From Mycobacterium sp. BK086 (GTDB lineage Bacteria; Actinomycetota; Actinomycetes; Mycobacteriales; Mycobacteriaceae): DNA of 64,000 nt. The stretch covers positions 554,351-618,350 of the forward strand of contig SNWL01000006.1 in the NCBI GenBank assembly GCA_004362315.1, written 5' to 3'. The translations under genes were made by a program, and so were the position numbers. This document shows positions 1 to 8,390 of the stretch, piece by piece (within the stretch, counting starts at the first letter, position 1; every line of letters begins with the position of its first letter). The notes under the pieces were generated by a model, which was not told where the DNA came from, did not search any database, and saw nothing but the letters and a program-made list of their open reading frames with translations.

Positions 1-671
1 GCCTCCACCGGAGCCGCGGATTCCGGATGATGGTCGCCTTCTGTATTCAGACTCATGTCAGTCACCGGCAGCCCCGGTGCAGGCGCGGGTTCGTGGCGAT
101 CATGACCCGTCGTCACATCTGCATGGTGGCCCGGCACCTGTTCTGCCTCAGCCGGGCCACCGTGGTGATGGTGCTGGCCCTGGAGGCCAGACGCCAGGCC
201 AACCGTGACCGCACCGGCCATAACGGCGTTGGCTCCCATCAACACCACGGCTCGTCCGAGACCCGAGATCTCGTCGCCCCGATAGCGCCGAAGCAATGCC
301 CACCCGGCACCCATGATCACGTAGCACTGAAGCAGCAGGACGGCTATGCCTGCCGCCTCGACTGCCTCGGGCACCCCCGCGTTGGGACCGAACGGCGCGC
401 CCGCGGTTCGGGACATCACCCACAGCGCCGCTGAACCGAGATTTGCCGCCACGCCGGCCGCAAGCAGTATCTGCGTCGGTCGCAACCAGGTGAGAAATCC
501 CCAAAACAGTTGGAACACCGCGATCGCGGCGAAGAACACCCCCGACGGCTTCCAGTCCGTCCAGTGCATGGGCGCAACCGCGAAATGGATGACGGCTGCG
601 CCGATCGAGGCCACCGCCGCACACCGGGCAGCGAGCTGGCTGTCGGTCTTCCGCACGACTTTGACGCCCAC
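1..671 (-). CDS. Partial multi-pass membrane protein, unknown function (C-terminus off the left edge)
   Basis: The frame stays open to the window edge, so the end of the protein is missing. Translation gives about five hydrophobic segments (for example GVFFAAIAVFQLFWGFLTWL and ILLAAGVAANLGSAALWVM), then a His-rich tail containing HHHH. The two other minus frames here are Arg-rich and look like shadows; this frame reads like a real membrane protein. The GTG at 671 is used as start; an in-frame ATG at 719 is possible but adds a non-hydrophobic, unconvincing stretch, and neither has a clear ribosome site. It is divergent from the glycosyltransferase gene at 801. I do not recognise the family; the His-rich tail could bind metal, but that is a guess. 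Confidence 0.7.
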   Translation of the reverse strand, partial: MGVKVVRKTDSQLAARCAAVASIGAAVIHFAVAPMHWTDWKPSGVFFAAIAVFQLFWGFLTWLRPTQILLAAGVAANLGSAALWVMSRTAGAPFGPNAGVPEAVEAAGIAVLLLQCYVIMGAGWALLRRYRGDEISGLGRAVVLMGANAVMAGAVTVGLASGLQGQHHHHGGPAEAEQVPGHHADVTTGHDRHEPAPAPGLPVTDMSLNTEGDHHPESAAPVE

Positions 672-800
672 AGCGTCGACCGTGGCACACCGACCCCGTT
701 CGTACGAGCAGCAGGCCATAACGGTCAGATGCCAGATCGGCAACAGCGTTCCCAGTGTCCTCCCAGTCAACAGCCAGGCCTGGGTGGGTCAATAGGGTTC

Positions 801-2696
801 GTGACAACGACGTTTCAAGCCCCGCTGCCGCAGGACTCCGCCGAGGTCGCCGCGTCCCCAGCACACTCGTCGCGAGGGGAGCGCGCCGGGCTGGCGGTCC
901 TGCTCGTCGGCACCGCGGTCATGTACCTGTGGAACATCACCGTCAACGGCATGGGCAACCAGTTCTATGCCGGTGCGGCGCAGGCGGGCTCGAAGAATTG
1001 GGAAGCGCTGCTGTTCGGTTCGCTCGATTCCGAGAACTTCATCACCGTCGACAAGCCGCCGGTGTCGCAGTGGGTGATGGGGCTCTCGGGTCAGCTGTTC
1101 GGCTTCAGCAGCGCCAGCATGCTGGTCCCCGAGGCGCTGATGGCGGTGGCCACCGTCGCGATTCTCTACGCGGCGGTCGCGCGGATCTGCGGTCCGCGGG
1201 CAGGTCTGCTCGCCGGTGCCGCTCTCGCGGTGACCCCGGTCGCTGCCTTGATGTTCCGGTTCAACAACCCCGACGCGGCGATGGTGCTGCTGATGATGGC
1301 CTCGGCGTATTGCACAGTGCGTGCACTCGAGCGGGCCAGCGGGAAGTGGCTGGCGTGGGCAGGTGTCGCACTGGGCTTCGCATTCCTGGCCAAGATGCTC
1401 GAAGGGCTGCTGGTGGTCCCTGCGGTGGGCCTGGTTTACCTGATCGCCGCGCCAACGAACATCCGCACGCGGATGGTGCACCTGCTCGGCGCCATGGCAG
1501 CCTTCCTGGTTTCGGCTGGGTGGTTCGTCGTGCTGACGCTGGTGTGGCCGGCATCGTCGCGGCCCTACATCGCCGGCTCGACCGACAACAGCTTCATGGA
1601 TCTGGTGTTGGGCTACAACGGTTTTGCCCGGGTTGCCGGCCGCAACCACATGAACTTCGGTCCGAACGACCCGATCGGTAATTCCGTCGGCAACGGCCTG
1701 CGTCACCTCGGCGGCTTCGGCGGCATGGACCAGAACGAAGGCGTCGGCCGGCTGTTCACCGGCGAGTTCGGCTTCGAGATCGGCTGGCTGGTCCCCGCAG
1801 CACTGCTCGCGTTCGTGCTCGTGGTGGTCTCGCGTTGTCGCGCGCCGCGCACCGACACCGTGCGGGCGGGCGCGCTGTTGTTCGGTGGCTGGCTGCTCGG
1901 CGACGGACTGGTATTGAGCTTCATGAAAAGCAATGTGCACCCGTACTACTGCTTGTCTTTGGCACCCGCGGTGGCCGGTGTGGCGGCGATTGGTGCCCAC
2001 GAGATGTGGGTGCGCCGCCAGTCTCGATTCGGACGTACCGGGCTGACCGCGCTTCTAGCGGTGACGGGCATCTGGAGTTGGTGGGTGCTGGGCCGCAACG
2101 AAGGATGGCTGCCCGCGCTGCGCTGGATCGTCCTGATCGGCACGGTGCTCGCCGCAGCTGCGCTGGCGCTTTCCGCGTCGCGCCGACGGCGGGTCGCGGT
2201 GGGCGCCGCCGTGCTCGGTGTGACGGCCGTCTTGGCCGGCCCGACGGCGTACGCGGTGGCCACATTGAACGTCGCGCACCGTGGCGGTGGGCCCACTGTC
2301 GGACCCGCACGTCCCGAGCCTGCGTTCGCGCGCGCCTTCGGTCAGCCCCAGGACAATCCACAACTGGACACCATGTTGCGCGCCACCAAGACGAAGTGGT
2401 CAGCGGCGGTGGTCGGCTCGTCGACGGCGGCCGGTCTCGAATTGTCCAGCGGCACCGCGGTCATGGCGATCGGTGGGTTCACCGGCGCGGACCCGGTACC
2501 GAGCTTGGGCCAGTTCAAGGCCGACGTCTCCGATGGCCAGGTGGCCTATTACGTGGTCCAGAGAGACTGGCGCGGCAAGGCCGGCGGCTGGCCCGACAAC
2601 CGCAATCACACCGGGATCACCGACTGGGTGACCGCCACGTTCGCGGTCACTCAGGTCGGCGATACCGATGTCTACGACCTGTCCAAGCCCAAGTAG
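801..2696 (+). CDS. GT39 (PMT/ArnT-like) glycosyltransferase, membrane protein
   Basis: A polytopic membrane enzyme of 631 residues with an N-terminal PMT_2-type module. It has the early luminal loop with acidic residues and VDKPPVSQW, followed by many hydrophobic helices. A soluble C-terminal part of roughly 120 residues (after about residue 490) resembles the extracytoplasmic domain of YkcB-like mannosyltransferases. Family members transfer a sugar from a polyprenyl-phosphate donor to an acceptor outside the membrane; the acceptor cannot be read from sequence. The open frame extends back to 510, but that part is Arg/His-rich and overlaps the divergent gene. GTG at 801, just after ATAGGG, starts the recognisable protein. 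It converges on the desaturase gene, whose stop abuts its own. Confidence 0.85.
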   Translation: MTTTFQAPLPQDSAEVAASPAHSSRGERAGLAVLLVGTAVMYLWNITVNGMGNQFYAGAAQAGSKNWEALLFGSLDSENFITVDKPPVSQWVMGLSGQLFGFSSASMLVPEALMAVATVAILYAAVARICGPRAGLLAGAALAVTPVAALMFRFNNPDAAMVLLMMASAYCTVRALERASGKWLAWAGVALGFAFLAKMLEGLLVVPAVGLVYLIAAPTNIRTRMVHLLGAMAAFLVSAGWFVVLTLVWPASSRPYIAGSTDNSFMDLVLGYNGFARVAGRNHMNFGPNDPIGNSVGNGLRHLGGFGGMDQNEGVGRLFTGEFGFEIGWLVPAALLAFVLVVVSRCRAPRTDTVRAGALLFGGWLLGDGLVLSFMKSNVHPYYCLSLAPAVAGVAAIGAHEMWVRRQSRFGRTGLTALLAVTGIWSWWVLGRNEGWLPALRWIVLIGTVLAAAALALSASRRRRVAVGAAVLGVTAVLAGPTAYAVATLNVAHRGGGPTVGPARPEPAFARAFGQPQDNPQLDTMLRATKTKWSAAVVGSSTAAGLELSSGTAVMAIGGFTGADPVPSLGQFKADVSDGQVAYYVVQRDWRGKAGGWPDNRNHTGITDWVTATFAVTQVGDTDVYDLSKPK

Positions 2697-3794
2697 TCAG
2701 GCCGCCCGGACCAGCTCGTCGGCCTCGCGGGGCGCCCGGCTGGGCAAGGCCAGCTTGACGATCTTGCGGATGACGGTGCCGAACTGCTTGGGCAGCGGGC
2801 CCGAGTTGTACGGCACGCCGTAGCGCTCGCACACCTCGCGAACGTGCGGGGCCATCTCGGCGTAGCGGCGGGCAGGCACGTCGGGGAACAGGTGGTGCTC
2901 GATCTGGTGGGACAGGTTGCCCGACAACAGATGGAACAGCTTGCCGCCGGTCAGGTTGGCCGAGCCGAGGATCTGCCGGAAGTACCACTGGCCGCGCGAC
3001 TCGTTGCGGGTCTCCTCGACGGTGAATTCCTGTGTGCCGTCCGGGAAATGGCCGCAGAAGATGATCGCGTAGGACCACACGTTGCGCATCAGGTTGGCCG
3101 TCAGGTTGCCGGTGAACACGAACGGCGCGAACGGTCCGGCCAGCAGCGGGAAGGCGACGTAATCCTTGAGGGTCTGCCTGCGGGTCTTGCGCCAGATCTC
3201 GCGCAGCACGTCGCGTTTGTCGGACAGCGAGATCTCACCGGAGCGGATGCGTTCGGTCTCCAGCTCGTGCAGCGCAACGCCGTACTGGAACAACACCATC
3301 AGCAGGAACGCGTAGAGCGGATTGCCGAGGAAGTACGGGCGCCACGGCTGATCCGGGCTCATCCGCAGGATGCCGTAGCCGATGTCGCGGTCCATGCCGA
3401 CGATGTTGGTGAAGGTGTGGTGGGAGAAGTTGTGCGAGTGCCGCCACTGGTCGGCGGGGCAGGCGGTGTCCCATTCGAAGGTGCGCCCGGCCAGCGCCGG
3501 GTCGCCGGTCCACTCGTACTGGCCGTGCATGATGTTGTGGCCGATCTCCATGTTGTCCAGGATCTTCGAGATCCCCAGCAGCGCGGTGCCAGCCAGCCAC
3601 GCCGGCGGGAAGATACCGGCCATCAACAGTGCGCGGCCACCGATTTCCATGCCGCGCTGCGCCTTGATGACGCGGCGGATGTAGCCGACGTCGGCCTGGC
3701 CGAGGTCGGCCAGCACGCGGTCCTTGATGGCATCGAGCTCGCGCCCGAATGCGTCGGCCTGCTCGGGGGTCAGTGTGATGGGTTGGGAGGTCAT
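2697..3794 (-). CDS. desA3: Acyl-CoA fatty acid desaturase (DesA3-like)
   Basis: Membrane-bound di-iron acyl desaturase, 365 residues. The three histidine clusters are visible: HNIMHGQY, HSHNFSHH (HxxxH/HxxHH type) and QIEHHLFP near residue 300. Hydrophobic segments lie between them. Family knowledge: M. tuberculosis DesA3 (Rv3229c) introduces the delta-9 double bond into stearoyl-CoA and takes electrons from the reductase Rv3230c, encoded next to it in the same order as here. The reductase gene lies 28 bp upstream on the same strand, so the two are very likely co-transcribed. The start ATG at 3794 follows a GAAAGGG-like ribosome site. The symbol is by family and gene-pair resemblance. Confidence 0.9.
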   Translation of the reverse strand: MTSQPITLTPEQADAFGRELDAIKDRVLADLGQADVGYIRRVIKAQRGMEIGGRALLMAGIFPPAWLAGTALLGISKILDNMEIGHNIMHGQYEWTGDPALAGRTFEWDTACPADQWRHSHNFSHHTFTNIVGMDRDIGYGILRMSPDQPWRPYFLGNPLYAFLLMVLFQYGVALHELETERIRSGEISLSDKRDVLREIWRKTRRQTLKDYVAFPLLAGPFAPFVFTGNLTANLMRNVWSYAIIFCGHFPDGTQEFTVEETRNESRGQWYFRQILGSANLTGGKLFHLLSGNLSHQIEHHLFPDVPARRYAEMAPHVREVCERYGVPYNSGPLPKQFGTVIRKIVKLALPSRAPREADELVRAA

Positions 3795-3822
3795 GGTTTT
3801 CCCTTTCGTCTCACAAGTGCGT

Positions 3823-4869
3823 TTACAACGCGATCTCGACGTCGCCCACGGGGACGGACACGCAGATCTGCACGTCCTCCTCGTCGGCGGTCGATACCGC
3901 GCCGGTGGTCACGTTGCGCACGGCGCCGCGATGCTTGCGGCGGGTGCAGGTGTGGCAGATGCCCATCCGGCATCCGCTGGTGGGGTTCAGTCCGGCGTCC
4001 TCGGCCTGGTCGAGCAGGGGACGTCCGTCGTCAGTCGCTTCGACCTTGCTGTCCGCGAACAGGATTCGTCCGCCCGACGGCGCGTCGGGGACCACGAAAG
4101 GCATCGGGACGAAGCTCTCAGACGACACTTTCGTGCAGTGTGCGCGCACGGAGTCGACCAAAGTGGGCGGGCCACAGACGAATACGGCATCCGGGTCGGC
4201 CATCGCGGTCTGCAGGTGTTCCTGGCCGAAGCGGCCGTCGAGCTCACCGCCCGGGGAACGGGTGTAGCCGTGCAGGACTCGGTATCCCGTGGCGGCGAGC
4301 TCGGCTCGGTAGCACGCCTCGTCCGGGGTACGGGCGTAGTGGATGAAGGCGATCTCGCCGTCGTAGTTCTCGGCGTGCAGGGTGCGCAGCATCGACATCA
4401 CCGGGGTGATGCCACTGCCACCGGACACGAACAGGATGCGCCCGGGCCTGCGGTCGGGCAGGACGAAGTCGCCCGCCGGGTCCGACAGCCCGACAACCAT
4501 GCCGGGCCGGGCGTGCCGATAGAGGTGGCCCGATACCAGGCCGCCGTCGTGGGTTCCGATCGTCAGCTCGATCAGTGGGGATCCCTCCGCACTGGCCGGC
4601 GAGTAGCAGCGGGTGTGGCGGCGGCCGTCGATCTCCACCGTCAGGTTCAGGTGCTGGCCGGCGCGGTAGCCGGTGACAGCAGCATTCGGGTCCAGGAGCA
4701 GGGTGACGCTGCGCGGAGTGGTCCGTCGTACGTCGACAACCCTGGCGCGAGCGTCGGTGGTCCAAGTCGGGTCCACCAGCTCGGTGTACCGGTCGACGCC
4801 ATGCGGCCCGGTGAGCAGATCGACCAGCGGCGAGCGGAGCACCTTCTTGGTCAGAGTTTGAGTGAACAT
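3823..4869 (-). CDS. Ferredoxin reductase/2Fe-2S oxidoreductase, electron donor to the desaturase
   Basis: A 348-residue flavoprotein of the FNR type with a plant-type ferredoxin domain at the C-terminus. Visible are the FAD-binding RCYSPAS, the NAD(P)-binding SGGSGITPVMSML, and the 2Fe-2S ligands in CRMGICHTC plus a late cysteine in QICVSVPVG. This matches Rv3230c, which passes electrons from NADPH to DesA3. The open frame extends upstream to 5109, but that part overlaps the divergent TetR gene and the operator, so I use ATG 4869 (MFTQTLTKK). It is likely repressed through the inverted repeat at 4930-4945. Confidence 0.9.
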   Translation of the reverse strand: MFTQTLTKKVLRSPLVDLLTGPHGVDRYTELVDPTWTTDARARVVDVRRTTPRSVTLLLDPNAAVTGYRAGQHLNLTVEIDGRRHTRCYSPASAEGSPLIELTIGTHDGGLVSGHLYRHARPGMVVGLSDPAGDFVLPDRRPGRILFVSGGSGITPVMSMLRTLHAENYDGEIAFIHYARTPDEACYRAELAATGYRVLHGYTRSPGGELDGRFGQEHLQTAMADPDAVFVCGPPTLVDSVRAHCTKVSSESFVPMPFVVPDAPSGGRILFADSKVEATDDGRPLLDQAEDAGLNPTSGCRMGICHTCTRRKHRGAVRNVTTGAVSTADEEDVQICVSVPVGDVEIAL

Positions 4870-4929
4870 GTGTACACCGTGACTGGTGAAACTGCACGTC
4901 GTCAAGGGATCGAGCCAGAGTGTGGTAGC

Positions 4930-4945
4930 GTTCACAACAGTGAAC
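4930..4945. promoter_or_regulatory. Inverted repeat operator between desaturase and TetR genes
   Basis: GTTCAC-AACA-GTGAAC is a perfect 6-bp inverted repeat with a 4-bp spacer in the divergent intergenic region. It overlaps the preferred GTG start of the TetR gene. FabR/DesT-type TetR regulators of desaturases bind short palindromes in just this position, so autoregulation plus control of the desaturase operon is likely (inference). Confidence 0.6.
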
Positions 4946-5677
4946 AGTCGTACGCCGAGCTCACGTCGTGAGCGCTCAAGCAGGTCTCGCTCGCGGGAGA
5001 CGCCCTCACGCGAAGAGCGCAAAGAGGCCACCCGCAGGGCGATCATCGCGGCCGCGCTGAAGCTCCTCGACGAGCGCAGCTTCAGCGGTCTCAGCCTGCG
5101 TGAAGTCACCCGTGAGGCCGGAATAGTGCCCGCGGCGTTCTATCGGCATTTCGAGTCGATGGACGCCCTCGGCCTGGTGCTCATCGACGAGTCGTTCCGC
5201 ACGCTGCGCGAAATGTTGCGCAGCGCACGCGCGGGCAAGCTGGACCCGAATCGGGTGATCGAGTCGACGGTGGAAATCCTTGTCGCCGGCGTGGCCGAGC
5301 AGCGCGAGCACTGGCGGTTCATCGGCCGCGAGCGCTCCAGTGGTGTCACGGTGCTGCGGTATGCGATCCGCACCGAGATCCGGCTGATCACCTCGGAGCT
5401 GGCCACCGACCTGGCCCGGTTCCCCGGCTTGAACACGTGGAGCACCGAGGATCTCAACATCTTGGCCAGCCTGTTCGTGAACTCGATGATCATCATCGCC
5501 GAAGCCATCGAGGACGCTCATGACGCGGCCGCGCTCGACGAGATCAAGCGCACCGCCGCCAAGCAGCTGCGGATGATCACCGTGGGCGTCAACGCCTGGC
5601 AGCCCGAGGAGGGCGAGGACGGCGACGGCGACGCGGCGGCCGAAGCGGTCAGTGATGGCTCGGTACCGCAGACCTAA
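4940..5677 (+). CDS. TetR-family regulator of the desaturase operon (FabR/DesT-like)
   Basis: TetR-type DNA-binding protein of about 245 residues. The helix-turn-helix is in the SFSGLSLREVTREAGIVPAAFYRHF stretch (the key residues are LREVTREAGI and FYRHF). A long ligand-binding C-terminal part and an acidic Glu/Asp/Gly tail follow. The divergent position next to desA3 and its reductase suggests it senses acyl-CoA pools, as DesT and FabR do. Start: GTG 4940 lies inside the inverted repeat; an ATG at 4886 in the same frame would add 18 residues and is an alternative. Its stop overlaps the convergent acyl-CoA dehydrogenase gene by 4 bp. Confidence 0.85.
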   Translation: MNSRTPSSRRERSSRSRSRETPSREERKEATRRAIIAAALKLLDERSFSGLSLREVTREAGIVPAAFYRHFESMDALGLVLIDESFRTLREMLRSARAGKLDPNRVIESTVEILVAGVAEQREHWRFIGRERSSGVTVLRYAIRTEIRLITSELATDLARFPGLNTWSTEDLNILASLFVNSMIIIAEAIEDAHDAAALDEIKRTAAKQLRMITVGVNAWQPEEGEDGDGDAAAEAVSDGSVPQT

Positions 5678-6846
5678 TACGAGCGGGGCAAGCCCAGCGA
5701 ATGCTCTGCCACGAAGTTGAGGATCATCTCCTTGGAAACCGGTCCCATGTTGAGCATGCGTACCAACCAGAAGTACGGCGCCAGCTGATATTCGTAGGTC
5801 ACACCGTTGCCGCCGTGTACCGCCACGGCGGTGTCCAGCGCCTCCAGACCTGCTGCCGCGCCCAGGTATTTCGCCATGTTGGCGAGCTCACCCACTTCTG
5901 CACCAGAGTCGTAGAGCGCGCAGGCACGATCGGTGAGCAGTTCAGCGGCTTGCAGATGGATGTGCGCGGCCGCCAAGGGGTGTGCCACGCCTTGATGCGC
6001 GCCGATGGGCGTATTCCATACCCGCCGTTCATTGGCATACCCGACCGCCTTGTTCAGCGCGTACCGCCCGATACCGGTGCAGAGTGAACTCGTCAGGATG
6101 CGTTCGGTATTGAGGCCGGTGAAGGCGACGGCAAGGCCCTTGTTCTCCTGTCCGATGAGATTCTCGACAGGCACCGTGACGTTGTCGAAGAACACCTGAT
6201 GGCTTCTGTCCGGCTGATTCATCACGGTGCGGATCGGCGTCCACGACAGGCCTGGCGAGTCGGTGTCCACCATGAACACCGACAGCCGGGCCCGACCGCC
6301 ACTTTCGTCGAATGCGGTGCGCGCGACCACCATCACCCATTGCGCTGACTCCATACCGGTGATGAACACCTTCTGGCCGTTGAGCACATAGGTGTCGCCC
6401 TCGCGGCGCGCGGTTGTCGAGATTCGGTGTGCATTCGACCCCGCATCGGGCTCGGTGATCGCGAAAGACAGTCGGGTGTCCCCGCTTGCCACCCCCGGCA
6501 ACCATCGTGCCTTCTGCTCGTCGTCGGCGCTGCGATCCAGAATTGTCCCCGTCACACCGGAAGAGAACAGCATCGACTGCATCGGGCAACCGGCAACGGC
6601 CGCCGCGTGGACGACGATCGCCAGTTCACTCAATCCCAGACCACCACCGCCGTACATCCCCGGCAGGTGTACACCTAGATACCCGTTGGCGCCCAGAGCT
6701 TTCCACAGATCCGCACCGCTTCCACCGATGTCGACCTGCTGTTGGTAATAGTCCGGTCCGAACTGCGCGGCGATCCCACCTACGGCCGCACGGATTGCGC
6801 GGTGTTCGGAGGTCTCCGCCAGAGTGGTCCCGGTGTGAATCGCCAT
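5674..6846 (-). CDS. Acyl-CoA dehydrogenase (FadE-type)
   Basis: Flavin-dependent acyl-CoA dehydrogenase, 390 residues, oxidising an acyl-CoA at the alpha-beta bond. Conserved blocks: AITEPDAGSNAH (FAD/substrate site), ITGMESAQWVMVVART in the beta domain, and HGGNGVTYEY near the C-terminus, where these enzymes carry the FAD-contacting and catalytic region. Start: AAAAGG sits six bases before the ATG at 6846, better than the two earlier in-frame ATGs. It lies downstream of the P450 gene on the same strand, 48 bp after its stop, so the two may form a lipid/terpenoid catabolic unit. The substrate is unknown. Confidence 0.88.
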   Translation of the reverse strand: MAIHTGTTLAETSEHRAIRAAVGGIAAQFGPDYYQQQVDIGGSGADLWKALGANGYLGVHLPGMYGGGGLGLSELAIVVHAAAVAGCPMQSMLFSSGVTGTILDRSADDEQKARWLPGVASGDTRLSFAITEPDAGSNAHRISTTARREGDTYVLNGQKVFITGMESAQWVMVVARTAFDESGGRARLSVFMVDTDSPGLSWTPIRTVMNQPDRSHQVFFDNVTVPVENLIGQENKGLAVAFTGLNTERILTSSLCTGIGRYALNKAVGYANERRVWNTPIGAHQGVAHPLAAAHIHLQAAELLTDRACALYDSGAEVGELANMAKYLGAAAGLEALDTAVAVHGGNGVTYEYQLAPYFWLVRMLNMGPVSKEMILNFVAEHSLGLPRSY

Positions 6847-6894
6847 CGTCATCCTTTTGATCGTGTTGTGCGGCAACAGCCAACGGCCCCTCGG

Positions 6895-8145
6895 TCAGGC
6901 CGGTGTCATAACAATGGGGAGTTCGTAGACACCGCGGGTGAAACTGTCGCGGACATAGGAGATCGGACCGGCAGGGCGGATGTCCTTCGTCCGCTGCAGT
7001 ACCTCCTCGAGCAGAATCTTCATCTCGAGCATCGCAATGTGCTTGCCCAGACACGCGTGCGGACCACGTCCGAAACTCAGGTGTCGATTTGGGGTTCGCT
7101 GCAGATCGAAGCGCGTCGGCTCGGCGAACGCGGCGGAATCGAAGTTCCCGGATGGCAGCAGGATACACACTCGCTCACCCTGGGCGATCGGTTGACCATG
7201 TAGTTCGATGTCCTTGGTTACGGTGCGGACAAAGTGCACGAATGGCGTTGCAATACGCACGATTTCGTTTATCGCCGTCTCCGGGATGTCGTCGGCATGG
7301 TCACGCAGCCAGGCCATCTGATCCGGTTCGCGCATCAGCTGGTGCAGGCCGTGACTCAGCGCGCTACGGGTACTCTCCGCAGCTCCACTGGCGAGAAGCA
7401 CGATGTTGCCGAGGATTTCGTCCTCAGACAGCGCATCATCGGCCTCAGCCTGCACCATCTTGGTGACAACGTCATCGCCCGGAGTGGCTCGTTTACGCGC
7501 GGCCAACTCGCCTGCATACGCGGTGAGAGCGAAGATGGCCTCGAGCACCGACTCGAACGACGGCGCCAGCCGGGTATCGAACGGGGCGGCGAATCGATCC
7601 ACCCAGTCGAAGAACTGCGGACGTTCGGCGACCGGAACCCCCAGCACGTCGCCCACCGCCTCCATCGGCATCACGTGGGCGACGTCGGTGACGAAGTTCA
7701 GAGTGCCCTTTTCCAGCGCCTCATCGACGACGCGACGTGCATAGCCGCGGAACTTCTCTTCCAGTTGACGGACCATCGTCGGGGTGAAGCCGCGGTTGAT
7801 CACCTGGCGTTGACGGCGGTGGTCGGCGCCGTCTCGCGTGAGCATGGCGGGCTTACCTCCGACAGTCGGGTCGATCGGGTTGACCGTCCAGATATTGAGC
7901 TGGCCACGGTCGGCGGCGAACGTCTCGGAGTCGCGGTCGACGGCGGAGATGTCGTCGTAACGGGACAGCACCCACACCTGCTTCATCAGCATCGGGTCGT
8001 CGAAGGTCTGGAGGTAAACCGGTTCGTTGTCGCGGAGATACGCATACTGATCCAAGGGCAAGCCAAAGGTGCCGGGGTTGCCCTGTTCGTAAGTCTCCGG
8101 CGCAAGGACGCTGATGTGGGTCCGCCGGTCAGCCAGACGGGTCAT
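6895..8145 (-). CDS. Cytochrome P450 monooxygenase
   Basis: Bacterial class I P450 of 416 residues. The heme-thiolate loop reads FGRGPHACLGKH, the ExxR of the K-helix is EIVR, and the I-helix carries LLASGAAEST in place of the more usual AGxET/DT. The ATG at 8145 has GAGAGG upstream; an ATG at 8163 has no ribosome site. Divergent from the aldehyde dehydrogenase gene, with the 22-bp palindrome at 8279-8300 between them. Together with the neighbouring acyl-CoA dehydrogenase, aldehyde dehydrogenase and Rieske oxygenase it probably oxidises a steroid- or terpenoid-like substrate (inference from context). Confidence 0.9.
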   Translation of the reverse strand: MTRLADRRTHISVLAPETYEQGNPGTFGLPLDQYAYLRDNEPVYLQTFDDPMLMKQVWVLSRYDDISAVDRDSETFAADRGQLNIWTVNPIDPTVGGKPAMLTRDGADHRRQRQVINRGFTPTMVRQLEEKFRGYARRVVDEALEKGTLNFVTDVAHVMPMEAVGDVLGVPVAERPQFFDWVDRFAAPFDTRLAPSFESVLEAIFALTAYAGELAARKRATPGDDVVTKMVQAEADDALSEDEILGNIVLLASGAAESTRSALSHGLHQLMREPDQMAWLRDHADDIPETAINEIVRIATPFVHFVRTVTKDIELHGQPIAQGERVCILLPSGNFDSAAFAEPTRFDLQRTPNRHLSFGRGPHACLGKHIAMLEMKILLEEVLQRTKDIRPAGPISYVRDSFTRGVYELPIVMTPA

Positions 8146-8278
8146 TTCGGTACTGCCTCTCATTGGATTTCTTGAGATGTGCTGAAGTGGAGGCTATTTC
8201 GGGCTCATGGTCGATCAGCCAGCATCGGCGCCCCGCAGGAAGTCCTGTCAGAGTGAAGCAGGCCGTGCCGCGTCATGT

Positions 8279-8300
8279 CAAGGGACATTTATGTCCCTTG
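8279..8300. promoter_or_regulatory. Perfect 22-bp palindromic operator, copy 1
   Basis: Ten-base arms CAAGGGACAT and ATGTCCCTTG flank a TT centre. It lies between the divergent P450 and aldehyde dehydrogenase genes. The core AAGGGACA-N4-TGTCCCTT recurs at 11459-11478. The TetR encoded between the two copies (10816) is the likely ligand-responsive repressor. Confidence 0.8.
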
Positions 8301-8390
8301 TTTCCCATCGGTGCCGGTGGCATCATTGCCGCATGGCCAGAACGATCGTTAGCTGACGGCCACAGACGTTCGTTCGATGCAGGAGGCAGT

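Noticed and set aside
698-717. CGTTCGTACGA near the window start
   Set aside because: Shares the core by chance but has neither arm and falls inside the 5' end region of the membrane-protein gene.
148-864. Long Arg-rich minus-strand frames beside the first gene (also many similar frames elsewhere)
   Set aside because: Arg/Gly/His-rich composition without domains is typical of antisense or shifted frames in GC-rich DNA; the third minus frame encodes a clear membrane protein.
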